A stretch of DNA of 64,000 nucleotides from UBA8437 sp964646205 (GTDB lineage: Bacteria > Planctomycetota > Planctomycetia > Planctomycetales > Planctomycetaceae), in assembly GCA_964646205.1 (NCBI GenBank), contig CAZYAZ010000001.1, positions 62,001-126,000 on the forward strand, given 5' to 3'. The notes beneath the pieces are model-generated. The model worked only from the letters and a program-made list of their open reading frames with translations, was not told the DNA's origin and did no database searches. Both the position numbers and the translations under genes were made by a program. Position 1 is the stretch's first letter. Each line of letters begins with the position of its first letter. Positions 52,986-60,925 of this stretch are shown piece after piece.

Positions 52986-55253
52986 CTAGGGTCCTGCCCG
53001 ATCCGTCGACGCTTCACCACCATCGAATGTCACCGGCTGCCACCGCGTCTCGAGAATGTCGGGCGCGCCCTCGCGACACTCGACCAACCGGTCGATGCCC
53101 ACGGCGGTGAATCGATCCGTCTTGCCCGAGGTTGGCCAATGGATCTCGATCCGATCGACGATCGTGGCGGAACCCAGCCCGATGTGCGCGGTGAAGGGAT
53201 TGCCACCAAAACTCCCACCCGAGCCAATCCGCTGATGGACCACACGACGCTGGTCTCCCTCGGAATACTCAACCCGTAACCTCGCCCCCACCCCCAGTCG
53301 ATTCGACTCGACTCCGCGAACCCGCACCGCCAGCCAGTGTCGCTGGAAACCTGGGTTCTCGAACAGGGCATTGCCAAACGCATCACCCGGATACCACCCA
53401 CCGATCTGCTGAAACACATCCAGGTCGCCATCGCGATCGAAATCGGCCAGGGACACGCCGTGGCCTTTCTGCAAGTGACCGAACCCCGCCGCAAAGGTCA
53501 CGTCCGCAAACCGGGTTCCCCCCTGGTTGTGAAACAGCAGGTTGGGCATGATCCCGGCGTACTCGGGATAACCGGTTCCGAGGTAGAAATCCGGCCAACC
53601 ATCGTTGTCGAGATCGCCGAAATTGCAGCCCATCGGCTGCGTAACACGCACGAGGCCGAACTCGGCCGACACCTCGCGAAAGCCTCCCGCGCCGTCACCC
53701 AGGTACAACGCATCGGTTTCCGATTCGTGGGCCTGGCCCAGGTAATCCCGCGCGACCTCCTCGACCCCTTCGCGATAACTGGCCACATACAGATCCAACC
53801 AACCGTCATTGTTGCAGTCCCAGAACCACACCGGGAAGCTCCGGTGTGGTCCATCAACCCCCAGGCTCTGTGCCACGTCCTCGAAATGCCCCCGGCCGTT
53901 GTTGCGGTACAATCGGTTGGCCCCACCGCGGACCGACACGTACAGGTCCTCGTCACCATCGTTGTCGTAGTCGCCCCAGGCGGTGCCTTTCACGACACCG
54001 CCACCATCAACACCCGCCTCGGCGGCGACGTTCTGGAACCGGCCCTCATCGTTGCGGAACAATTGAGCGGCAAAGTCCTCGTTGCCAACATACAGATCCA
54101 GGTCACCATCGCCGTCGTAGTCAGCCCACGCGGCCGTCTGCGTGGGAAAATCCAACCCGTCACCGGCCAGTCCCGACTCGAAAGTGACGTCACGGAAAAC
54201 ACCAGAACCATCGTTCTGCAGCAGCGAGTTGGGATGATCTCGCCCCGACTCCTGCAACCAACCACCCCGGAGCACCAGCAAATCGACGTCGCCATCGTTG
54301 TCGTAGTCGGCCGGAACCAGGTTCAGTCCACCCAGGATTCCCGAGAGTCCCGATTCGGCAGTCCGTTCGGAGAAACTTCCATCGCCGTTGTTGCGGTACA
54401 GCCGGACCGGGCCGGCCGTGTCCCAGGTGCTCGTGGCGATATCAATCCAGCCGTCCCCGTCAAAGTCCTCCGAGACACTGCCTCCGCTGAGATTGACCTC
54501 GTTGAGGCCCAGCCGGGACGCGATGTTGATGAACCGTGGAAACTCCGACTGCGAACGGAACACCTCCGGAGCCATCCGAAACCTCTGGGGCACCTCGTCG
54601 GGAAATCCACCAACGGCCATGGCCGAGATGTTCAACAGCCAGCGACCCGCCGCGTGATCCGGATTGATCTCAAGCAGCCGGCTCAACACGGCAATCGCCC
54701 GGCGGGCCGACCCAGGATGCTGGTGCACTCCCCCGCCCCGGATCGGCAACAGGCAACTCTCGGGAGTGTGACACTCGATGCAGTTCTCCGACTCACCACG
54801 GCGCAACCAGGCGACCGCCACCTGGAAAAACACGTCATCGCGTTCGACGGCCGACAATGGGGGATCGATCCGGGACACCATGTCCAGGGCCTCGTCCAGT
54901 CGACTGGTTGCCCGCCGGTTCTCACCCAGCCGCAGGTGATGGTGTCCGACGGACCACAACAACCCGAAACGGACCCTGGGCGAGGCTTCCGAAGAGAGTT
55001 CATCGAGTTGCCGTTGCGCGACCTCGAGCGGCTCGCGACCCAGGTACGGATCGTCGACAGCCATCCGGTCTCTGAGTGCAGCGAGCACCGCCACCATGCC
55101 CGTCGCCGTCTTCACTGGCCGCCCGGCCCGATCGACATCGACGAGCAACGGAGGCCAGCCCCACCAGGCAGCCAAGACCGCCACGGCGATGACCGCCAGA
55201 ACCACACCCGGCAACCGGGCCGGATTGGCCGGGCTCGCCTCGTGCTCAGTCAC
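52986..55253 (-). CDS. CRTAC1-type protein with CxxCH motif, FG-GAP repeats and ASPIC/UnbV domain
   Basis: 755 residues from a GTG at 55251-55253, overlapping the stop of the aldolase gene by 8 bases. ATG codons at 55298 and 55364 are in frame but would overlap it further. A membrane helix at about 14-33 (LPGVVLAVIAVAVLAAWWGW) is followed by a helical region. This contains CIECHTPESCLLPIRGGGVH, with a C-x2-C-H element that could bind haem, then RWLLNISAMAVGGFPDEVP. FG-GAP repeats (DFDGDGWIDIAT, DYDNDGDVDLLV, DYDGDGDLDLYV, DLDNDGWPDFYL and others) and an ASPIC/UnbV domain (AVRVRGVESNRLGVGARL) complete it. Exported, function unknown. The H and the following C-L-P-I stretch are conserved in relatives I recall, so the haem reading is tentative. 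Confidence 0.84.
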   Translation of the reverse strand: MTEHEASPANPARLPGVVLAVIAVAVLAAWWGWPPLLVDVDRAGRPVKTATGMVAVLAALRDRMAVDDPYLGREPLEVAQRQLDELSSEASPRVRFGLLWSVGHHHLRLGENRRATSRLDEALDMVSRIDPPLSAVERDDVFFQVAVAWLRRGESENCIECHTPESCLLPIRGGGVHQHPGSARRAIAVLSRLLEINPDHAAGRWLLNISAMAVGGFPDEVPQRFRMAPEVFRSQSEFPRFINIASRLGLNEVNLSGGSVSEDFDGDGWIDIATSTWDTAGPVRLYRNNGDGSFSERTAESGLSGILGGLNLVPADYDNDGDVDLLVLRGGWLQESGRDHPNSLLQNDGSGVFRDVTFESGLAGDGLDFPTQTAAWADYDGDGDLDLYVGNEDFAAQLFRNDEGRFQNVAAEAGVDGGGVVKGTAWGDYDNDGDEDLYVSVRGGANRLYRNNGRGHFEDVAQSLGVDGPHRSFPVWFWDCNNDGWLDLYVASYREGVEEVARDYLGQAHESETDALYLGDGAGGFREVSAEFGLVRVTQPMGCNFGDLDNDGWPDFYLGTGYPEYAGIMPNLLFHNQGGTRFADVTFAAGFGHLQKGHGVSLADFDRDGDLDVFQQIGGWYPGDAFGNALFENPGFQRHWLAVRVRGVESNRLGVGARLRVEYSEGDQRRVVHQRIGSGGSFGGNPFTAHIGLGSATIVDRIEIHWPTSGKTDRFTAVGIDRLVECREGAPDILETRWQPVTFDGGEASTDRAGP

Positions 55254-56088
55254 CGGCTCCCCCGTATCCACCGTGCTGTCCGGAAGACCCGGGTGCATCA
55301 CGGCCCAACAACTCGTTGAACGCACCACCGGTATCACGGAACCAGTCAAAGAGAATGCTGACATCGGTACCGATACAGAAATGCTTGACGCCCATCTCGA
55401 GGTACCTCTCGGCCTGCTCGGGGGTGTTGATCTCGGCGCGTGGAGCCACTCCCATCTTCAGCGAGGTCTCGATCACGTGTTTCTCGGCCTCGATCACCTC
55501 CGGATGCTGCCACTCACCGGGACGATCAATGCTGTTCGAAAAATCGGCCGGGCCGAACTGGGTCATGTCGACACCGGGGACCGAGAGCAACGCCTCGAGA
55601 TCGTCGACGGCCGATTTCTTTTCGATCATCAGGGCCACCACGGACTGGTCGAGAGCCTCGGCAAAAGCCGGCGACCCACCTTCGACCACAAACCGCACGT
55701 CCCGACGCATTCCCACCCCGTGAATGCCCCCGTTGGAGGGTGTCTCGGCCCGCACCGCCCTCACACATTCCTCGACATCCTCAACCGTCCTTGGATCGGC
55801 AAACAAGACGTTCTGGATTCCCGAGCCGATGGCACGGATGGTGAGATACGTCCGGGGCTCCTGTTCAATCTTCATCATCCCGCTCATGTGCGGGAACAGG
55901 TCGATCGCGCGGCCGATGTTCTCCAGCGCGTAGAGATCATACGGAGCGTACTCGGCGACGAACTCGACGTAGTCAAACATCCCGCTGTGCCCGACCAGCT
56001 CGGTGATCGAGGGCCAGGACGAGTGCAGGTGAGTGCCCAGGCTGGGGAGATCGGCGTCAAGAAGTTCACGCAGTCGGTTGTTCCGCAT
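55246..56088 (-). CDS. HpcH/HpaI-type aldolase/citrate lyase family protein
   Basis: 280 residues from ATG 56088. It has the TIM-barrel pattern of class II pyruvate aldolases: LGTHLHSSWPSITELVGHSG at the N-terminus, FDYVEFVAEYAPYD, VALMIEKKSAVDDLEALLSV with the metal-ligand Glu, GVDMTQFGPADFSNSID with the metal-ligand Asp, and HFCIGTDVSILFDWFRDTG. The family cleaves or forms hydroxy-keto acids using a divalent metal. It follows the SSS symporter by 72 bases and precedes the CRTAC1-type gene with an 8-base overlap. This suggests uptake and cleavage of an organic or sugar acid. The exact substrate cannot be assigned. Confidence 0.83.
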   Translation of the reverse strand: MRNNRLRELLDADLPSLGTHLHSSWPSITELVGHSGMFDYVEFVAEYAPYDLYALENIGRAIDLFPHMSGMMKIEQEPRTYLTIRAIGSGIQNVLFADPRTVEDVEECVRAVRAETPSNGGIHGVGMRRDVRFVVEGGSPAFAEALDQSVVALMIEKKSAVDDLEALLSVPGVDMTQFGPADFSNSIDRPGEWQHPEVIEAEKHVIETSLKMGVAPRAEINTPEQAERYLEMGVKHFCIGTDVSILFDWFRDTGGAFNELLGRDAPGSSGQHGGYGGAGD

Positions 56089-56160
56089 TGGATCCGGAGC
56101 TTTCTGGAAAGTGACGGGAATTGGTACGGTCGCCGCCGGGAGCGGACGCCCGACACGATT

Positions 56161-58068
56161 CTACGCCAACAGGTAGATCACAACCACCAGCACCGCGGCG
56201 ACACCGTAAACGATCCCCCAGGCTCGACCGGTGGCCAGCCGCCGGGCCAGCCAACTGTGTTCGATCGGAGCCATCTCACCGGTGTCTTCTTCAGGGACCG
56301 GCAACAACGCATCGGAAGCAAAAATCATCCCCGCGACAAACAACGTCAGCACCACCAGGTAACCGACCACGTTCCAGGGCCGAAACGAATCGGGCAGGCG
56401 GTGGTCGAGGAATCCGAAGACAACCATCGCCACCAGTCCAATTGCCGCAACCCACGCTCCCGCGATGCTGCGCGATGTCCAACCCGCACGCTGGAAAGAC
56501 ATCCGCGAGAACAACTCGGTCGTCTCGGTGGAAGTGCCGGTCCCACCGACCAGGCTGACCAGAACCAGCACGGCTGCCGAGAGCGGCATGCCGACCAGTG
56601 CCCTGGTCGCCGGCAACGTGTGATCCCATTCGAAGAAATGGCCAACCAGCGGAACCGAATCGAGCCAGAATGTTTCCCCGATCCACTGCCACGTTCCCAG
56701 GGATCCACAGATGGTGTATCCAATTCCCACCAGCAGGCAGGCAATGCCACCGGCGGCCGTTGCCCGGCGGAAGAACAGGGCCGCGGCCACCACGACAAAC
56801 AGTGTCGGTTGAAAAATGCTGCCGATCGTCCAGGCCGAATCGAGAAGAGTCGACTCGATCCGGTGACTGAACACCGCGTATCCCAGCCCAATCCCGCCGG
56901 CCACCACCGTCACCACGCGACCAACAGCCAACGAAGCCGCGTCCGTGCTCGCGGGCCGAAGCGGTCGATGGATGTCCTGTCGGAACAACGTGGCCAGGCT
57001 GTTGAGATAACTGCTGGCCGTCGAGTTGGATGCGGCGACCAGGGCAGCCAGGAACAACCCGCCCAGTCCCACCGGCATCATCTTGTGAGCCAGGAAGGGG
57101 AGAATCGAGTCGGCACCACCGGGCAGATCCTGGTACTCGGAGTTCGCCCCCGCAGCCATCGCCGGGACGATGTAACACAACGTCAACGGCCCGGTCAGCA
57201 CCGCCGCCCACAGCAACCCCTTGCTCGCCTCGTGGACCGTCTTTCCAGCAAAGCTCCGCTGGAGCATGTACTGCGAGGTGAACCAGTAAGGCAGCCCAAG
57301 CACAAACAGCATCAGGATGGTCAGGTAGTCGGTTCCCGCATCGGGACCACTGGGTCGCCACATCACCCACTTGTCCGGAGAAATCCGGTCCGGGGAAACA
57401 TGGTCGGGACTGAACAGGGCTTCCAGGCCACCACCGGCCTGGATTCCCAACGGCAGCAGGATCACCGCACCACCGATAATCAAAAAACTCTGTAGCAGGT
57501 CGGTGTACACCACCGCCAACAACCCGCTGGCCAGGCAATACACCACCACCACGCCGGCCACCGCAACGGTGACCGTTTCGAAGGTGTCCAGGCCGGGCAG
57601 ATGAAACGTCTCCGGAACACCGAAGGCCCCGGTGATGATCGTCGCACAGGTCATCATCGTGACGCCCGAGAACAGCGCGTAGAAGATGATCCACAACAAC
57701 GAGACGACAATCGAGACAACCGGTCCATACCGCTGCTGAATCAATTCCGTGATCGTCGTCAGCCCCAGTCGCCGAAAACGGGGGAGAAACGTGACCGCGG
57801 CAATCGCCGCCAGCATGTTTCCACTCCAGGCCATCAACAGCAGCGGAGCGCCAACCTCGTACGCATTACCGGCAGGACCGACCAGGTACAACGCCGCCAC
57901 GTTGGTCGCCATGATGCTGCCGCAGATCACCCAGCGATTCAGAGACCGCCCGGCAATAAAGTAGTCGTCGCCACCCCGGATAAAACGAGCCAGCCACAAT
58001 CCCAGGGCGAGCATGCCGACCATGTAGACAACGACGATGCCCAGGTTGATCCAACTCTCAGGTGTCAT
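56161..58068 (-). CDS. Sodium:solute symporter family (SSS/SLC5) transporter
   Basis: 635 residues from ATG 58066-58068. The helix series begins INLGIVVVYMVGMLALGLWL and continues through GGDDYFIAGRSLNRWVICGS, the conserved second-helix region of the family, and the TTITELIQQRYG block. About 13-14 membrane helices are visible, with LGGLFLAALVAASNSTASSY matching the sodium-site helix. The end is a cytosolic linker followed by a final helix. It would take up a sugar, organic acid or similar solute with sodium. It leads the operon symporter, aldolase, two CRTAC1-type proteins. Specificity is unknown; the aldolase hints at a sugar acid. Confidence 0.88.
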   Translation of the reverse strand: MTPESWINLGIVVVYMVGMLALGLWLARFIRGGDDYFIAGRSLNRWVICGSIMATNVAALYLVGPAGNAYEVGAPLLLMAWSGNMLAAIAAVTFLPRFRRLGLTTITELIQQRYGPVVSIVVSLLWIIFYALFSGVTMMTCATIITGAFGVPETFHLPGLDTFETVTVAVAGVVVVYCLASGLLAVVYTDLLQSFLIIGGAVILLPLGIQAGGGLEALFSPDHVSPDRISPDKWVMWRPSGPDAGTDYLTILMLFVLGLPYWFTSQYMLQRSFAGKTVHEASKGLLWAAVLTGPLTLCYIVPAMAAGANSEYQDLPGGADSILPFLAHKMMPVGLGGLFLAALVAASNSTASSYLNSLATLFRQDIHRPLRPASTDAASLAVGRVVTVVAGGIGLGYAVFSHRIESTLLDSAWTIGSIFQPTLFVVVAAALFFRRATAAGGIACLLVGIGYTICGSLGTWQWIGETFWLDSVPLVGHFFEWDHTLPATRALVGMPLSAAVLVLVSLVGGTGTSTETTELFSRMSFQRAGWTSRSIAGAWVAAIGLVAMVVFGFLDHRLPDSFRPWNVVGYLVVLTLFVAGMIFASDALLPVPEEDTGEMAPIEHSWLARRLATGRAWGIVYGVAAVLVVVIYLLA

Positions 58069-58196
58069 GGCGGCAGTGACTCCGGATACAGGAAGGCGAC
58101 ATCGCACGCAGCCTACCAGCGCCGCTGGGAATCTCGTACCCAGCCCTCTATTCTGACCGACTCCCACCACCACCCGGTTTGCTCATCCCACCCACA

Positions 58197-59432
58197 ATGA
58201 CCCGCACAGCATTCCGACTGATCCTGCTGGTGTCGTGTGCCCACGCCCTGGTGCACGTCTTTGAACTGGCGTTGCCCAGTGTCGAGCAGATGATCGGCAC
58301 GGACCTGGTGGGAAAAACCGCGGCAGAGAACAAGGCCGCCACGGGCACGCTGGGGATGGCGTGGCGGTTGCCATTCGGATTGCTGGCCATGGTGGCCGGA
58401 TGGATGGCTGACCGCTACGGATCCCGGCGGCTGCTGATCGTCTACCTGGGCGGTTGCATCCTCACGGCCATCGCCGCTGCGAATTCTCACAGCATGCCCC
58501 CGTTGTTTCTCTCGATGCTCGTCATGGGTTGTTTCGCCAGCATCTATCACCCCGCGGGACTCTCCTTGATCTCCCGGGTGACCACACCCGAAACCCGGGG
58601 ACGCGCCCTGGGGTGGCACGGCATCTTCGGTTCGATCGGCATCACCGCCGCCCCGATGGGAGCCGCGGTGCTGTTTGGAACGGGCTGGCTGGGCTGGCGG
58701 GGCTACTACATGGCGTTGTGCCTGCCGGCGGCGGTGATCGCCATCCTGCTGATGGTGTCAATCCGACGGGTGGGTTCGACCCGTGAACCAGACTCGCAGG
58801 TGGGCCCGGTTGCCGACGAGAACGGACCGTTCCAACGGGGTCCCTACATGCTACTGGTTGCCTCCGGAGCTCTCTCGGGATTCGTCTACGGAGCCTTCCT
58901 GCACTTCCTGCAAAGGTACCTCGATGGAGCCGGCATTCGCCCCGAGTCGGTTTCGGCCGAGAGTTTCCGCAACCTGCTTGCGGCGGTCACGCTGTCATTT
59001 GCCGTCGGTGGCCAGTGGCTGGCCGGCCGCATGGCCCGACCGGGCCGACTCGAGTGGCTGCAGGTGGCCATTCTCGGATCCAGCGCCCCCTGCCTGGTCG
59101 CAATGGGGTGTGCCAGCGGATGGATGTGCCTGGTCGCCGCCTGCTCGTTCGCCTTCATCCACTTCATGACCCAGCCGGTTTACAACAGCCTGATTGCCCA
59201 GTTGGTCCCCGCACGACGACGCAGCACCGGTTACGGGTTCAGCAACATGATCTGCTTCGGCATCGGCGGACTCGGTCCCCTGATCGTCGGGCAATCGACC
59301 GACAACCTGCTGATCTACTGCGGCCTGGCCGCCGTCGTCGGACTCTCGACACTGCTGGCCGCGGTTCTCTGGTGGAGCACTCGCAGCGTGTCCACCGGCT
59401 CCAGCACGCCTCCCCCACCCGAGAACGAGTGA
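58197..59432 (+). CDS. Major facilitator superfamily transporter
   Basis: 411 residues from ATG 58197. There are twelve predicted membrane helices in two halves. The first cytoplasmic loop has GWMADRYGSRRLLIVYLGG, the D-R-x-G-x-R-R motif of MFS proteins. The fourth-helix region shows CFASIYHPAGLSLISRVTTP and is followed by GWHGIFGSIGITAAPMGAAV, typical of sugar-phosphate or organic-anion permease-like members. It overlaps the amidase start by one base (TGATG at 59430-59434), so the two genes are translationally coupled. It starts 128 bases from the divergent symporter. The transported compound is probably an amide or its product, inferred only from the partner. Confidence 0.85.
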   Translation: MTRTAFRLILLVSCAHALVHVFELALPSVEQMIGTDLVGKTAAENKAATGTLGMAWRLPFGLLAMVAGWMADRYGSRRLLIVYLGGCILTAIAAANSHSMPPLFLSMLVMGCFASIYHPAGLSLISRVTTPETRGRALGWHGIFGSIGITAAPMGAAVLFGTGWLGWRGYYMALCLPAAVIAILLMVSIRRVGSTREPDSQVGPVADENGPFQRGPYMLLVASGALSGFVYGAFLHFLQRYLDGAGIRPESVSAESFRNLLAAVTLSFAVGGQWLAGRMARPGRLEWLQVAILGSSAPCLVAMGCASGWMCLVAACSFAFIHFMTQPVYNSLIAQLVPARRRSTGYGFSNMICFGIGGLGPLIVGQSTDNLLIYCGLAAVVGLSTLLAAVLWWSTRSVSTGSSTPPPPENE

Positions 59433-60808
59433 TGACAAGCCTGATCCCCCCGAATCCCACGACCCTGGTCGAGGCGGCGGCCGCCATTCGGACAGGAGAA
59501 ACCACCGCCTGCGAACTTGTTTCGGAATGTCTCGAACGAATAGAGAGTTGCGACGACCAGGTGCAGGCCTTCGTTTCAGTACAAGCCTCCGAGGCAATCG
59601 AGCGGGCCGCCGAACTGGACTCCCGTGCCGAATCGGGGCAATTCGCCGGTCCCCTGCACGGCATCCCGGTGGCTATCAAGGACATCGTCGACGTGGCCGG
59701 CCTGCCGACAGCAGCCGGTGTGTCGATCGAATCGGTGGCGGCAACCACCGGACGGTCCCAGCCGGCAACGCGAGACGCCGAGTTGGTCTCACGGCTGAAG
59801 CGGGCCGGAGCAGTGCTGATCGGCAAGACGGTCACCACGGCATTCGCCTGCTTCGATCCGCCTCCGACTAAAAATCCTCACGACCTCAACCGCACACCGG
59901 GCGGATCGTCGAGTGGTTCGGCGGCGGCGGTTGCCACGGGAATGTGCCTGGCGGCAATCGGTTCACAGACCGGCGGTTCCATCACCCGTCCGGCCGCCTT
60001 CTGTGGAGTCGCCGGGGCAAAACCGTCGTTGGGGCGTGTCCCCTGTGCGGGGGTGGTGCCGATCAGCGAACACCTGGACCACCCCGGCCCAATCGCCCAC
60101 AGCGTCGCCGACCTGGCCGCAATGCTCGATGTCCTGATCTCCCACCTCCCCGGTGACCCCACCTCGAAAGACACTCCACATCCCGGCCTGATCGCCGCGC
60201 TGGCCTCGATGCCCAAGGCCAGCCCCCGACTGGGGCGACTGGGAGGACTCTTCGACGAGAAGGCCGACGCCGACACCACCGCGGCACTGGATCAATCCCT
60301 CTCCACCTGGGAAGCGGCCGGGGCAAGCGTCAGCCAGCCGGGATTGCCTGCCGGTTTTGACGAAGTCCTGGAGCATCACCGGATCGTGTTGGTCGCCGGA
60401 CTGGCGGCCAACCATCAGTATTACTACCCGGACCACGCCGACGAATATCCCGAGGGACTGGGGGGATTGGTTGCCGAGGGACTCGATTTCCGTATGACCC
60501 GTTTCATCGAGGCGCGGCGACACCAGATGCAGTTGGGAGCCGACATCCTGGACTGTTTCGCCGAATGCGATGTGCTGGTCTGCCCGGCGGCCGTCGGCGC
60601 CGCCCCGGATTCCTCGACCACCGGCGATCCCTCGATGAATGCTCCGTGGAGCTACACCGGGCTGCCCACCGTGTCGTTCCCCATCGGAAAAACCGACCAG
60701 GGCATGCCCCTGGCAGTCCAGTTGGTCGGACGGCCCAACGGGGAATCCGGGCTGTTCCAGGTCGCCGCCTGGTGCGAAGACACCCTGCGAACGGCACAAA
60801 TGTCTTGA
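59432..60808 (+). CDS. Amidase (amidase signature family)
   Basis: 458 residues from ATG 59432. The Ser-cisSer-Lys triad is in place: Lys in GIPVAIKDIVDVAG, the cis-Ser region TPGGSSSGSAAAVATGMC, and the nucleophile Ser in SQTGGSITRPAAFCGVAG. PSLGRVPCAGVVPISEHLDH and the C-terminal YTGLPTVSFPIG with PLAVQLVGRPNGESGLF are further family blocks. The length fits hydrolytic amidases; GatA is a relative but usually comes with gatB/gatC, which are absent here. It is coupled to an MFS transporter by a one-base overlap. It hydrolyses an amide bond in a small molecule; substrate unknown. There is no signal peptide, so it is likely cytosolic. Confidence 0.88.
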   Translation: MTSLIPPNPTTLVEAAAAIRTGETTACELVSECLERIESCDDQVQAFVSVQASEAIERAAELDSRAESGQFAGPLHGIPVAIKDIVDVAGLPTAAGVSIESVAATTGRSQPATRDAELVSRLKRAGAVLIGKTVTTAFACFDPPPTKNPHDLNRTPGGSSSGSAAAVATGMCLAAIGSQTGGSITRPAAFCGVAGAKPSLGRVPCAGVVPISEHLDHPGPIAHSVADLAAMLDVLISHLPGDPTSKDTPHPGLIAALASMPKASPRLGRLGGLFDEKADADTTAALDQSLSTWEAAGASVSQPGLPAGFDEVLEHHRIVLVAGLAANHQYYYPDHADEYPEGLGGLVAEGLDFRMTRFIEARRHQMQLGADILDCFAECDVLVCPAAVGAAPDSSTTGDPSMNAPWSYTGLPTVSFPIGKTDQGMPLAVQLVGRPNGESGLFQVAAWCEDTLRTAQMS

Positions 60809-60925
60809 CCCGTTCGCCTCGCTTCCCGATGATCCCGCCCCGCCCGTCGTAAACCGGGCGGCGAACCCGTGGTCGAGTTCCGGCGAATTCGACCACCCGA
60901 CTGGAATCAGGGACGAGGCCACCAC

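Noticed and set aside
53337..57495. Long plus-strand frames opposite the CRTAC1-type, aldolase and symporter genes
   Set aside because: All are antisense shadows of well-supported minus-strand genes.
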